A stretch of DNA of 64,000 nucleotides, taken from the NCBI GenBank assembly GCA_040772885.1, contig JAXGXF010000003.1:1-64000 (forward strand), read 5' to 3'. The notes below the pieces were generated by a model. It made no database searches, was not told the DNA's origin, and saw only the letters and a list, made by a program, of their open reading frames with translations. Below are positions 1 through 8,467 of this stretch, piece by piece. The DNA is from Pullichristensenella sp002068815 (GTDB lineage: Bacteria > Bacillota > Clostridia > Christensenellales > Aristaeellaceae). How positions within the stretch are numbered: the first letter of the stretch is position 1; each line of letters opens with the position of its first letter. Position numbers and translations under genes: made by a program.

Positions 1-65
1 CCGCCTGGGGAGAAAACATTCTTCATATTGATGGGATCGCGTATCCGAATCCATTCCACCAAATT

Positions 66-88
66 CCGCCCTGTAAGGGCGGTCTTTT
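66..88 (+). terminator. Rho-independent terminator
   Basis: CCGCCC pairs with GGGCGG across a five-base loop and is followed by TCTTTT. It would end a transcript entering from the left of the window. The upstream gene is not in view. Confidence 0.6.
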
Positions 89-288
89 ATTGCACGCCAC
101 ATGAAAACTTCAATTTTTTGTTCCTGCAAAAAGCATCTTCAAAAGTAAATTGTTCCTAGCGAAAAACTCATAACTGTGTACCGTATAAACTGATTATTTC
201 CCTGTCATTTTTGTCCTTATCGTGGTATAATGGAACTCAGAGGGACAAATTCGATCTCGCAATAGTACATGACGGAGGAGGGCGCACG

Positions 289-522
289 ATGGATTTTGAC
301 ACATACAAGCGAATGAGGGTTTCCGCCCCAATGTACGGTATCGCGCCCGCAGGATTGATTGCAGAACATCAGAAGATTGTACAGGAAATGGATTGGCTCT
401 ACCGCAGCGGCGTTCCGCTCACATCAGAGCGATATGCTGAGCTCAACGAGCGGGCGAACGAAATATCAAACAAAATAACCAGCTACAACGCTCCGACAGA
501 GAAATCCCCGAACGAGACTTGA
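289..522 (+). CDS. Hypothetical 77-aa protein
   Basis: Small soluble protein of unknown function. The start at 289 was chosen because GGAGGAGGG sits six bases before the ATG; the frame is open further upstream but has no ribosome binding site there. A TATAAT box at 226-231 lies upstream with a poor -35 region. The sequence is charged and predicted helical (residues about 20-65), with no signal peptide or membrane segment. It is the first gene of the accessory island and is not recognised as any known family. Confidence 0.5.
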   Translation: MDFDTYKRMRVSAPMYGIAPAGLIAEHQKIVQEMDWLYRSGVPLTSERYAELNERANEISNKITSYNAPTEKSPNET

Positions 523-574
523 CGTACCTGTCGACAAGGTTAGCCGAGTTCTGTGCAAATGGAGCTCGCTATTT

Positions 575-892
575 TTAGTTGACAAATTTCTTTCGGATCC
601 ACCGCCAAGGCGCGGTCATCGTCAGCTTAAAGGTACCATAATCATGAAAGAACATATAAATATTGAATCTTCGCATTTGCTTGCGATGTTCTCGTGCATA
701 GGCTGGATCAGTTCGCATCCGGTTATCATGCTCATCTAGCAAAATAAACACCTTTTGCAAGCATCGGTCCCTACTCTCAAGTTGCTCTTTTTCGCTCGCA
801 ATTTTCCGCGAATGTTCGCCAGTCAAGCACTCTTTCTCTATTATCTTCGAAGTGCGAGATAGCCGCCAGCGCATACGAATCCAGTTCAACAT
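575..892 (-). CDS. Hypothetical 105-aa basic protein
   Basis: The ATG at 892 follows AAGGAGAGG at a five-base distance, which supports real translation. The protein is strongly charged and helical (residues 10-75, rich in Arg, Lys and Glu). The C-terminal third is aromatic (YMFFHDYG, WRWIRKKF) and could contact a membrane or nucleic acid. It has no signal peptide and is not recognised. It stands alone, convergent with the small gene on its left, within the accessory island. Confidence 0.5.
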   Translation of the reverse strand: MLNWIRMRWRLSRTSKIIEKECLTGEHSRKIASEKEQLESRDRCLQKVFILLDEHDNRMRTDPAYAREHRKQMRRFNIYMFFHDYGTFKLTMTAPWRWIRKKFVN

Positions 893-1090
893 TTTGTCCT
901 CTCCTTAATATTATGTATGAATTTTATAGCAGCATATATACTTATACATCCTTCGGCAGACCAAAATAATCCTCGGGATGGTAGGTATATCTTTTCGAAC
1001 GGGTTCCATTAGGGCTCATATTCCATTATACGGATTTCCTCAACTCCTGTAAATACATTAAAATATACCATGAGAGGAAGGAGGGTTCGC

Positions 1091-1462
1091 TTGGTCAGTT
1101 ATAAAGTGATTGGCGTACACTTAAAGCGTGCGCGGCAAAGGCGTGACCTGAATCAAGCCGATGTCGCAGAGCTCGCCGGAATATCGCCAGCATACTACGG
1201 CAAGATCGAACGTGGGTTTGTCAAACCGAACATAGACCGGCTGGCTGATATATGCCAAGTGCTGGGCATACCGCTTGAGAGCGTGTTCCAAGGCTCGTTT
1301 ATCCCGGAAGGGGTATTGCTGGATAACCTACCAGTCCCAACCGAGGAATTCGAGGTATACATTAACGAGGTTGGCCGGAAATCCGATACCCGAACGAAAC
1401 AAATCCTGATGCGGATATGCGGCGAGCTCTCCAATCTTCCTGAACCGTCAAACAAAGACTAA
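1091..1462 (+). CDS. XRE-family transcriptional regulator
   Basis: A 123-residue DNA-binding protein with a single N-terminal Cro/CI-type helix-turn-helix (about residues 8-62: LKRARQRRDLNQADVAELAG, then YGKIERGFVKPNIDRLADIC). The C-terminal part is short and has no recognised domain. The TTG start at 1091 was chosen because GGAAGGAGGG ends five bases before it. Regulators of this size are typical repressors of prophages and integrative elements, which fits the island context. The target is unknown; the inverted repeat TTTGTCC/GGGACAAA at 210-249 is one candidate operator. Confidence 0.85.
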   Translation: MVSYKVIGVHLKRARQRRDLNQADVAELAGISPAYYGKIERGFVKPNIDRLADICQVLGIPLESVFQGSFIPEGVLLDNLPVPTEEFEVYINEVGRKSDTRTKQILMRICGELSNLPEPSNKD

Positions 1463-1470
1463 TTCATCAA

Positions 1471-1501
1471 TGCGCCGCTCGACGAGGGGGGCGCATTTTT
1501 A
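1471..1501 (+). terminator. Terminator after the XRE gene
   Basis: TGCGCC pairs with GGCGCA and is followed by TTTTTA, nine bases after the XRE stop codon. Confidence 0.8.
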
Positions 1502-1739
1502 TCCCAATTCATATCCTCGGCAGATGGCGCTTCCCACGGTTCTACTTCTTAGGCCAAAGGTTTTCGGTTCTCTGCTTTCTTGCCTGTAGGAATTATTCAG
1601 CCAGCATGCCCAGCTCTACCAGGGAGCCTCGCGGCTTCCTTTTGACGTGCATTGGCTTTCAAACTGTCGCATTACTCTCCGGTTCGGCATACTCTTAATG
1701 TGGGTCAACGTCCCACTAGTTTTTAGGGAGGATTCCAAT

Positions 1740-2111
1740 ATGAGCCAATGCTGTTGCGGCTGCAACCCGTGTATTTGCCCCCCGTGCCCTGAGCCGGTCG
1801 AAGAACAGCGCCATGTTCATGAGATCGTGGGAAGCGTGATGATCGCCGAGCCGCAGGAAGAGCCCCACAACCACCGGTTTGCGGGCGTGAGCGGTGAGGC
1901 AATTCTGATCCCCGGAGGCCACGTACACGACGTTGATATCCGTACTGATTTCTACGAGGGTCACTTTCACAAAATAGTCGGCCAAAGCGGCCCTGCAATT
2001 CCGGTAGGCGACCGTCATGTGCACTTTGTTATGGCGGAAACGACCGTGCAGGACGGTCACGCGCACCAGTTCCGTGTCGCATCCCTGATTGAGGACCCCA
2101 TCGGTGACTAA
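1740..2111 (+). CDS. YmaF-family protein
   Basis: A 123-residue protein that matches the YmaF family (known from Bacillus; function unresolved). It opens with a Cys/Pro-rich stretch (MSQCCCGCNPCICPPCPEP) and continues with repeated His-x-His motifs (HVHEI, HNHRF, HVHDV, HFHKI, HVHFV, HAHQF), which suggests metal binding. The ATG at 1740 is preceded by AGGGAGG at nine bases. The frame stays open upstream but without a ribosome binding site. It stands alone; the 240 bases on its left (1502-1739) show no other gene. Confidence 0.85.
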   Translation: MSQCCCGCNPCICPPCPEPVEEQRHVHEIVGSVMIAEPQEEPHNHRFAGVSGEAILIPGGHVHDVDIRTDFYEGHFHKIVGQSGPAIPVGDRHVHFVMAETTVQDGHAHQFRVASLIEDPIGD

Positions 2112-2257
2112 GCCGGTGCGAAGGTGGCCGTCAGCGCGGTTGCCTTCGTACATAAATAAAGAATTCATAATAGGAGCCGCGACCCTTGCCGCTTTGCAGC
2201 ATAGCATTCCTTACGGGGGCAAGACAAATGAAGAGGATAATTGTGCGCCTTGATATT

Positions 2258-2277
2258 AAAAAACCCGCCGAAGCGGG
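2258..2277 (-). terminator. Terminator, leftward
   Basis: On the minus strand CCCGC-TTCG-GCGGG is followed by TTTTTT. It lies directly behind the small gene at 2285-2542. Confidence 0.85.
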
Positions 2278-2284
2278 ATAATGG

Positions 2285-2542
2285 TTACTTCTTGAGAAGC
2301 TCGAGAATCTCCGCGGGCGTTTTCCCGGAAGCTTTTAATTCGTTAATAACAGTCTGAAATGATACTCTCGCTTTTCTTGGCGCGCGTAGCTTCTCTTTCT
2401 TCGCATTAAGAACCGAAATCATGTCCTCATGGTATTTGATCTTCTTATCCAGTTCAGCTTCACGTTCCTCTATCGTACGAAAAACGATGGCCTTCTTTTC
2501 TTTTGTTTGATCAACCGGCGATGTAGTTTTCTTTTTCGGCAT
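2285..2542 (-). CDS. Hypothetical 85-aa coiled-coil protein
   Basis: A small basic protein starting MPKKKTTSP. The ATG at 2542 was chosen because GGAAGGGAG lies eight bases upstream. A predicted coiled coil (about residues 25-55: REAELDKKIKYHEDMISVLN) is followed by a C-terminal helix (FQTVINELKASGKTPAEILE) that resembles the short helical hairpins of mobile-element accessory proteins. It is flanked by its own promoter and terminator, so it is a monocistronic unit. No family is recognised with confidence. Confidence 0.6.
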   Translation of the reverse strand: MPKKKTTSPVDQTKEKKAIVFRTIEEREAELDKKIKYHEDMISVLNAKKEKLRAPRKARVSFQTVINELKASGKTPAEILELLKK

Positions 2543-2564
2543 TAAAAACACTCCCTTCCCCTTT

Positions 2565-2593
2565 ATAATAACATATCAGAGAAGCAAAAGCAA
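2565..2593 (-). promoter_or_regulatory. Sigma-A promoter
   Basis: TTGCTT, 17 bases, TATTAT on the minus strand, 23 bases upstream of the 85-aa gene start. The stretch 2594-2832 is AT-rich and I see nothing else in it. Confidence 0.6.
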
Positions 2594-2832
2594 TATGTAT
2601 ACAAGAATTACCCGGTTGTTGGATTTAAAATGTAAACATCTTTTGATATTCGTAGAACATATATTGCACCGAATGTTGTTGATAAATGATATCTTGAAGC
2701 GATAGGAACATATACTTCCACTTAAAATTGCCTATTTTCTCCTACTGGGTCTGACATTCAGAAGTTATCTCTCTTTTCTATTGGAGATCAACTAGTTACT
2801 CCACTCCTACAAATGTCAGCCAACAATCCCAA

Positions 2833-2871
2833 TAAAAAAAGCCCGTCTCACGGTAGAACCATGAAACGGGC
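2833..2871 (-). terminator. Terminator, leftward
   Basis: GCCCGTTTCA pairs with TGAGACGGGC (one mismatch) with a further inner stem, followed by TTTTTTT on the minus strand. It ends the gene at 2903-3415. Confidence 0.85.
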
Positions 2872-2902
2872 ACTCTAGGAGTCTCTCAGATCGATCAATA
2901 TT

Positions 2903-3415
2903 TCATGTCGTATCTTGTCTTTGCTTCAGCATCTTCTCAACCTTTCTCAATAATTTGGTCTTAGTTCGACGCAGCTCGTACAGGGAAGCACTTGGGATAT
3001 TCAATTCGGGCGATACCTCGCCCCTTGCAAGCTTTCGCAGCGAATATCCGTTTTGAAAATGCTGCTCCACAAGCATGTATTCTTGCTCGGTCAGTCTTGC
3101 TGTCACCATATTATATAAAGCAATATAGTCAATTAACATCTCCATTTCTATCGCCCATTCCCGACGCTCCTCTTTTGTTCCCTCTACACCCTTGTCGTGC
3201 AATGAATCCAAAAGGATGGCGATGGTCTCCGTCTTGCTCCCTGCCCACCCCTTTGCGATGGGCATGCCGTCCAACGGTTTTCTCCCAAGAGCAAGTCGTT
3301 CGATCAATTCATCCTTACCCTCCTCACCGGAAAGCAATGCATGAATATCAACAACACGAATGCAAAACTCCGGGTACTTCCGTAAAAGCTCTTCCGCGTC
3401 AATCATCGATTTCAT
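2903..3415 (-). CDS. Sigma-70 region-4-like phage/ICE regulator
   Basis: A 170-residue protein whose C-terminal half (about residues 105-165) carries a sigma-region-4-like helix-turn-helix: LTEQEYMLVEQHFQNGYSL, a gap, IPSASLYELRRTKTKLLRK. Proteins of this type act as late-gene or excision regulators in prophages and integrative elements; that role is inferred from the fold only. The N-terminal half is helical without a recognised domain. The start is uncertain: GAGGGG precedes a GTG/ATG pair at 3418/3415 and another ATG at 3406. It has its own terminator. Confidence 0.55.
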   Translation of the reverse strand: MKSMIDAEELLRKYPEFCIRVVDIHALLSGEEGKDELIERLALGRKPLDGMPIAKGWAGSKTETIAILLDSLHDKGVEGTKEERREWAIEMEMLIDYIALYNMVTARLTEQEYMLVEQHFQNGYSLRKLARGEVSPELNIPSASLYELRRTKTKLLRKVEKMLKQRQDTT

Positions 3416-3507
3416 CACCCCTCTTAACGGTTCCGTGATTCATCGTGTACCTTGGCACCCAGACACTCCCCTAAACTCGAAACATGTTCTATCCCGATGA
3501 TGCACTC

Positions 3508-4002
3508 TTATTGTTTCTTCGAGTCGGCAACCCTTTTCCCTTTCACATGGATGTTGTATAAGTTGATGTACGATCTTCTGCGGCATTTCAGCAGCGCTTT
3601 ATGTCCATCCTCGCTTCTTGTGTATAGAATCTCAAAAGAACCGGTAACTTTCTTCAGATAGCGCGCAAGAATGGCCACATTCTCTTTTTTTCCCCCGATG
3701 ATCGATGGACAAGCGTAGCTCTGGTGATATTGACGCAGCGCGCGGCCGCGAAATCCGTATTGCTTTATCAATACATAGCGAGGGTTGTCAATCGAGGAAA
3801 ACATCTCTCCCATAGCTTGTGCAAACACACTTTTCTCTCGTATCGTTGCAGATGTCAATGTGCAATAAACCCACGTACCGAGCGGGTCGTCTTTGACTTG
3901 AATCTGCGCGTTGGCGCTTTTTACTTCTCCAATTTCCCTTAGAGTGCTTAAAATACATGCGGACAGCGTCTGCACCGTTTTCTTCGGCGTCAAGTGTCGC
4001 AT
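3508..4002 (-). pseudogene. DEAD/DEAH helicase C-terminal-like fragment
   Basis: The 164 residues resemble the extreme C-terminal domain of a group of large Firmicutes DEAD/DEAH-box helicases: REIGEV, then ATIREKSVFAQAMGEMF, NPRYVLIKQ, GGKKENVAIL, and EILYTRSEDGHKALLKCR. No helicase motifs (Walker A, DEAD) are present and the frame upstream reaches a TAA within about 15 codons of the ATG, so this looks like a 5'-truncated remnant. It could also be a free-standing domain protein; the ribosome binding site (AAGGA) is too close to the ATG to be convincing. Confidence 0.4.
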
Positions 4003-4182
4003 GATCCTTGAAAACCCGATACCGCATAGCCGTTCCGGTTAGCACGAGTCGAGAACATGCGCATCTACACGGACATATAGATATCGTTGGATTGCGCCTC
4101 GGCAATGGATACCTCGGACGCCTGCTAATACACCTTGTTCGTTTTTCTCCCTCCCTGTTTTACTCCGCGCACTCCCACTCCG

Positions 4183-4211
4183 TTGACAACGTAGGCATAA
4201 AGCGATATAAT
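4183..4211 (+). promoter_or_regulatory. Consensus promoter of the toxin-antitoxin pair
   Basis: TTGACA, 17 bases, TATAAT: perfect match in both hexamers. It lies 30 bases before the antitoxin start. Confidence 0.85.
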
Positions 4212-4241
4212 ATGACTACGGAGAGCATGGAGGTGCTGTGC

Positions 4242-4517
4242 ATGGAAATTATTCGTCCTTCCGCCGACCTGCGGAACCACTACAGCGAAATATCGAAGAC
4301 CTGCCGCGAAAGCCGACAGCCGGTGTACATCACCGTGAACGGACGTGGGGATACGGTGCTCATGGGCATGACCGAGTACGAACAGATGCGCGCGGAGCTG
4401 GAGCTTCTTCGCACCTTGGCGGAGGCGGATGAGGACGTACGCGCCGGGCACGTCGCTCCGATCGAGGACACGTTCGACGCCATCCGCGAGTCGATGCTTG
4501 CGAGGAAGAACGGATGA
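4242..4517 (+). CDS. Phd/YefM-family antitoxin
   Basis: A 91-residue protein with the Phd/YefM pattern: an N-terminal strand-helix unit (MEIIRPSADLRNHYSEISK), then QPVYITVNGRGDTVLMGMTE-YEQM, followed by an acidic, probably disordered tail that would wrap the toxin. The N-terminus of such proteins binds its own promoter. The ATG at 4242 follows GGAGG at eight bases. The stop overlaps the toxin start (ATGA), so the two are translationally coupled and made in a fixed ratio, as expected for a type II module. Confidence 0.85.
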   Translation: MEIIRPSADLRNHYSEISKTCRESRQPVYITVNGRGDTVLMGMTEYEQMRAELELLRTLAEADEDVRAGHVAPIEDTFDAIRESMLARKNG

Positions 4518-4825
4518 ATTACGTCATCCTGCGAACCGACAAGGCAAGTGATCAGCTCTTTGCGATCATCCAGTACATTGCGGAGGATTCCGGCAGCGTA
4601 GACATTGCACTGCGCTATCTGGATACGCTGGAGGGCGAAATCAAGAAGCTGGCCACAACGCCCCATATCGGGAGTTACCCTCGGTACGGCATCCTGAAAA
4701 AGCAAGGCTATCGCGTGCTGATTGTCCAACGCCATATGATTTTCTACAAGGTGGACGATGAAAAGCGGCAGGTGACGATCTATGCTGCGGTCGACGCGCG
4801 GCAACATTACGTCAACATGATATAG
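4514..4825 (+). CDS. RelE/ParE-family toxin
   Basis: A 103-residue protein of the RelE/ParE fold: an N-terminal helical hairpin (KASDQLFAIIQYIAED, then ALRYLDTLEGEIKKL), followed by the family hallmark HIGSYPRYGILKKQGYRVLI and a C-terminal beta sheet (HMIFYKVDDEKRQVTIYAAV). Family members cleave ribosome-bound mRNA or inhibit gyrase; which one applies cannot be told from this sequence. It overlaps the antitoxin by four bases and ends just before a strong terminator. Confidence 0.85.
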   Translation: MNYVILRTDKASDQLFAIIQYIAEDSGSVDIALRYLDTLEGEIKKLATTPHIGSYPRYGILKKQGYRVLIVQRHMIFYKVDDEKRQVTIYAAVDARQHYVNMI

Positions 4826-4831
4826 GTTTTT

Positions 4832-4862
4832 GAAAAGCGCTCCCCAAGCGAGAGCGCTTTTC
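4832..4862 (+). terminator. Bidirectional terminator
   Basis: GAAAAGCGCTC and GAGCGCTTTTC form an 11-bp stem with A/T-rich flanks on both sides. It separates the toxin gene from the convergent portal fragment. Confidence 0.85.
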
Positions 4863-4885
4863 TTACAGCTTGATGATCCCTCCGA

Positions 4886-5800
4886 TCACTTCATGCTGCC
4901 CTCGGGATTTGAGGGTTTCGGCTGCTTTCCGGTCATCGCCTTTGCCGGGTCAGACTTACGCTCCGCATCATCCATCCCCGGTCTGCCGCGTTTGTCCTCT
5001 CCATCAGTCTTGCCGGCTTCCTTTTCCGCGACTGGGGAAACCGGGGGCTCTTCGCCTTTCTTCCGTTCCAATTCCTGCTCCATATCATAACCATGCGTCT
5101 GCAGCATCGTCTGCGTCGAAACAACGCCGGACTGCCAGAGTTTATAGCAGACCTCTTGGAATTTCTGATTTCCTGCAAGATCCACGGGCGGGAACGTAAA
5201 CAGCGGCACATTCTCCGGCCTGCTGTGCGTCACGCCGCTGCGCTTGCCGTTGAGCCGGAGGTTGATTTTGTCCATCAGCTCGCAGAAGTTGGCTCTCGCT
5301 TGCTTGATGCGGATAGCCGCAGTCTGCATGCTCACCTGGGCTGACGCAAAATTAGATCCATCTTCCGCGCGGCCGCTGACGATAATCCCGCTGATGCCGC
5401 CCGCCGACAAGATTTCGGCGTTCACGTCGCGAAATTTATCCTGGTCGAACATATCCCGTGTGTCCGGCTGAACGACCATCGCCTTACACAAATGGTTGGT
5501 CGTCGCGAGCGCGGAGCCAGTCATCGCGCGGCGGAACAGCGCGTTGACCGCATTGAGCGCCGTGATATCCGGCATGATGCCCTGTTGCTTCATGTCGTCC
5601 CGAACAGACTTGCAATTGAACTCCAGAACCGGTTCTCCGCCGATCATTACGTTTGCGATGCGAATTAGATGCACCGGTAATGTAATCAAACTGCCGTCTT
5701 CCTGCTAATACACGTACACATTGGCGTACTTGAAGTATTGCAGAAAAAAGCTGCGCATGCGGTCCCGCAGACCGATCCTCTCATAGTAAGGGGGATACCT
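4886..5800 (-). pseudogene. Phage portal protein, C-terminal part, with in-frame TAG
   Basis: The reading frame encodes the C-terminal half of a tailed-phage portal protein: IGLRDRMRSFFLQYFKYANV, then PVHLIRIANVMIGGEPVLEF, LNAVNALFRRAM, FQEVCYKLWQSGV, TMLQTHGYDMEQELE and a Pro/Lys-rich tail. The frame is open from 5800 down to the TGA stop at 4886 except for one TAG at 5705-5707, between VYVY and QEDG; the portal pattern continues unbroken on both sides. The 5' end is lost at a junction next to the divergent gene at 5802. Read either as a decayed gene or as a TAG-recoded one. Without the TAG, translation could start at a TTG at 5689. Confidence 0.7.
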
Positions 5801-5801
5801 G

Positions 5802-6143
5802 ATGGCTATCATCACGGGAGTACAACCGGATGCACCCGTCGTCACAAACGCGCTGGGCGGCAGCCAATCCGATACGCCCTACGCCTTTCACTTTCTGCCG
5901 TCGCACGCCATGTTTGCCGTCGCGGAGGTGGCGAAATACGGCGCAGAAAAGTATGGAGAAACCCTGTAGGAACGCAACTACAAGAAGATCGCTGTCGAGG
6001 AGCATTTGAACCACGCGATTCAGCACCTGTATGCCTACCTCGCCGGCGACGAGAGCGACGAACACCTGAGCCACGCGATCCTCCGCGCGATGTTCGCCTA
6101 CGAAGTGGATCATGAGCGGGACCGCACAGATGGAACCCCGTGA
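5802..6143 (+). pseudogene. dATP/dGTP diphosphohydrolase (DUF5664-type), with in-frame TAG
   Basis: Phage-type nucleotide diphosphohydrolase of about 113 residues. Visible signature: NALGGSQSDTPYAFHFLPSH, AVAEVAKYGAEKYGE, then after the TAG VEEHLNHAIQHLYAYLAGD and HLSHAILRAMFAYE. The family hydrolyses deoxypurine triphosphates for phage DNA synthesis. One TAG at 5967-5969 interrupts the frame at codon 56, where relatives have an ordinary residue between GE and the next conserved block. There is no frameshift. The ATG at 5802 follows AAGGGGG at six bases, and the TGA stop overlaps the next gene. Confidence 0.7.
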
Positions 6144-6630
6144 ACCGCTGCGGCTGCTCGCCGCCGACCTGTCGCTGCGCTGTCCGGGCTTCGCCGTGTA
6201 GCGATGCGTGAATGGCAGAGCTTCCGTTGACCGGCTCCTCCATCTGGACAGTCGCGCGAGCAAGTCAAGCCACGGCGAACTGCTCGCGGACATTTTCGAC
6301 CTTCTGACAGAACTGGCCGCGGATGCGACCGTCTTCGTGCGGGAGCGGGGCTTCTCACGCTTCCCGCACGAAACCCAGGCGCTGTACAAGGTCTTTGGCG
6401 TCGCGGATCTCGCCGTCTGGCGATGCGGAAAGGCGGCTTTCCACGAGCTGGCTCCGACTGCGATCAAGAAGCTGCTCACCGGCTCCGGCAAGGCGACAAA
6501 GGAGGAAGTCGCCGCGGCTCTGGAGCGGTATGTAGGCAGGCAATGCTACGCGACAGATGATGAGAGCGACGCCGTCGCGGCCGGCCTTGCATGGCTCATC
6601 CAAACAAACAGGATTGAGGCACGCTCATGA
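6130..6630 (+). pseudogene. RuvC-like phage nuclease/resolvase, with in-frame TAG
   Basis: A RuvC/RNase H-fold nuclease of about 166 residues. The catalytic-site pattern is visible: LRLLAADLSLRCPGFAV (first Asp), VRERGFSRFPHETQALYK, FHELAPTAIKKLLTGSGK and TDDESDAVAAGLAWLIQ (acidic end). Such enzymes cut branched DNA during phage replication. One TAG at 6199-6201 (codon 24, between FAV and RCVNG) interrupts the frame; both sides remain family-like and there is no frameshift. It overlaps the diphosphohydrolase by 14 bases. If TAG is a true stop, a 140-residue part from 6208 lacks the first catalytic Asp. Confidence 0.7.
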
Positions 6631-6725
6631 ATCCGGCAAGCAATGTAATTGACTCCGTCTCCATGGATTGGATCCCACAAGAGCTACCCAAAAATATTTT
6701 ACATTTGCTCGAAAGCCGCAGATGA
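6627..6725 (+). CDS. Small 32-aa reading frame, probable remnant
   Basis: The ATG overlaps the nuclease stop (ATGA) and encodes 32 residues before a TGA. It may be the truncated start of the next phage gene. No family is recognised and the coding status is doubtful. Confidence 0.25.
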   Translation: MNPASNVIDSVSMDWIPQELPKNILHLLESRR

Positions 6726-6800
6726 GCGCTATTCGCGCTTTCTCGTCCAATATAGGGAACATAATACGGCCGTCGGGATTTTCAAGACAAACGGAGGGCC

Positions 6801-6828
6801 TTGACAAATGACATAGGATCAGTACACT
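6801..6828 (+). promoter_or_regulatory. Putative integrase promoter
   Basis: TTGACA, 16 bases, TACACT, about 150 bases before the integrase start. The stretch 6726-6975 holds no recognisable gene. Confidence 0.5.
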
Positions 6829-6975
6829 TAGGATATAGCAAGGCAGGCGGCGTCCATTGCGGTGGATGCCGTTTTCGCAAAGCTTCAGCCCGATTCGAGC
6901 GGGCATGCGCACCTTGAAAACTACACAGATGAATCACCAACCAAGCCATTTCCAATTTCGAAAGGAGCATTGGAA

Positions 6976-8136
6976 ATGGCAAGCAATTGCAGACGCAGAG
7001 TAAAAATCGGAACAGATGAAATGGGACGCCCAATCGTCAAGTGGGCCTGCGGGCGCACGGAGGACGACGTCAACGACAATGTCGTCCGTCTTTACATCGA
7101 ACACGGGTTGATTGAGGGATTGCTCCCATCCTGCGAAGCCGTCAGCGCCGTCGCGAAGGCCGACACCCCTGCGATTGAGGAGAAGGTTGACAACGGAACC
7201 CCCTTCAAAACCTATGTCGAGAGTTGGATGAGCCGATACAAGACGAGCTTGAAGGCTACCACGCTCAAGGGGTATCGCAGCTATCTCCGCAAGCACCTTC
7301 TTCCCGCATTCGGCGACATGAACCTTCTTGAAATCTCCGTGGATGATCTGCAGGACTTCCTGAACGACCGCAAGGAACTTGCTCACAAGACGCTTCGCGA
7401 ATTCATTGTCTTCCTGCGCCAGATCTTTGACAGCGCGCTGGAGGATAAGAAGGTTACCTTCAATCCGGCGCGAAGCAAGAAACTGACCAATCCTTCCGAC
7501 AAGGTCACGGTTCGGGATGCGCTGCCCCTTGAGATCGTCATTGAGATTCTTGACGCCATCAGCCATCTGGATGAGGACGAGCGCAGGCTCATGGCGCTCC
7601 TTCTGCTCACGGGAATGCGGCGCGGAGAGGTGCTTGGACTCCGTTGGGAGGATATCGACTTCAAAAAGCGGATGATCTCCGTCCGACGGAACGTCACCTT
7701 CCCCACCAACCAGCCCAACATCACCACCCCCAAGACGGAGAACGGCGTGCGCCAGATTCCCATTGACGAGAACCTGATCGCGCTTCTGGATCGCCCCGCA
7801 CACGCAAAGGGGTATGTCATCGGCGGCAGAGCACCGCTTACGCTCATGCGGTACCGCTGGATGTACGAGAAGATCGAGCAGCGGGTGAATCTCCACGATG
7901 CCACCGCGCACATCTTCCGGCACAGTTATCTGACGCTGCTGGATGCCGCGGGCGTCGATCCCAAGACCCTCCAGAACATCGCGGGGCACGGAGACTTCAA
8001 GATCACCATGAACCGCTATGTCCATGGGCGCGAAAAGGAGATTGCCGCTGCCGGCGCCAAGTTCAGCGGCATGTTGAAAGCCTCTCTTTCCGAGCGGCAG
8101 GCAGACGAGATTGCTCCCGGCAAAGACGCGGCGTAG
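6976..8136 (+). CDS. Tyrosine site-specific recombinase (integrase)
   Basis: A 386-residue phage/ICE-type integrase. The N-terminal part (to about residue 70) is a DNA-binding arm region, residues 80-165 form the SAM-like core-binding domain (TYVESWMSRYKTSLKATTLK, LLPAFGDMNLLEISVDDLQD), and residues 185-360 the catalytic domain. Visible active-site residues: Arg in LTGMRRGEVLGLRW, His-x-x-Arg in HIFRHSYL, His in NIAGHGDFK and the nucleophile Tyr in MNRYVHGREK. The ATG at 6976 follows AAAGGAG. It lies at the right end of the island, 250 bases from a tRNA-Asn, a common integration target. Confidence 0.93.
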   Translation: MASNCRRRVKIGTDEMGRPIVKWACGRTEDDVNDNVVRLYIEHGLIEGLLPSCEAVSAVAKADTPAIEEKVDNGTPFKTYVESWMSRYKTSLKATTLKGYRSYLRKHLLPAFGDMNLLEISVDDLQDFLNDRKELAHKTLREFIVFLRQIFDSALEDKKVTFNPARSKKLTNPSDKVTVRDALPLEIVIEILDAISHLDEDERRLMALLLLTGMRRGEVLGLRWEDIDFKKRMISVRRNVTFPTNQPNITTPKTENGVRQIPIDENLIALLDRPAHAKGYVIGGRAPLTLMRYRWMYEKIEQRVNLHDATAHIFRHSYLTLLDAAGVDPKTLQNIAGHGDFKITMNRYVHGREKEIAAAGAKFSGMLKASLSERQADEIAPGKDAA

Positions 8137-8205
8137 CCAGCCGAATAATTCATGCAAAACCGAACGATTTATGCGCATGATTATCCACCATCACAATTTG
8201 CCCCC

Positions 8206-8233
8206 TTGGGGAGGGCCGCAAAACCCTCCCCAA
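8206..8233 (+). terminator. Hairpin downstream of the integrase
   Basis: TTGGGGAGGG and CCCTCCCCAA form a perfect 10-bp stem with an eight-base loop 70 bases after the integrase stop. There is no U-run, so it may be a weak terminator or an end-structure of the element. The rest of 8137-8350 shows two TGTGACCCT repeats and no gene. Confidence 0.4.
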
Positions 8234-8350
8234 CACCCTGCTGTGACCCTCCTTGTGACCCTTTGGGATTTTCAGAAATCCCGGTGCACGGAAACCCGAG
8301 AAGCGCGGAAGAACAAAGGGAACATAAGGGCAAGCTTCTTGCATATATCC

Positions 8351-8384
8351 AACAAAAAGCAGGATGTACTCTTGTACATCCTGC
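8351..8384 (-). terminator. Terminator of the rRNA/tRNA-Asn operon
   Basis: A perfect 11-bp stem (GCAGGATGTAC / GTACATCCTGC) with a four-base loop and TTTTTG on the minus strand, five bases after the tRNA-Asn 3' end. Confidence 0.9.
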
Positions 8385-8388
8385 ACGC

Positions 8389-8463
<75 letters not shown>

Positions 8464-8467
8464 ATGC

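Noticed and set aside
25..61. Possible 3' end of a tRNA or tmRNA (ends in TTCCACCA before a terminator)
   Set aside because: No T-arm can be folded: the expected TTCRANY loop and five-base stems are missing, so the CCA may be chance.
5781..6491. 236-codon minus-strand open frame over the TAG-interrupted genes
   Set aside because: No family pattern, whereas the plus-strand frames show clear phage families despite the TAGs.
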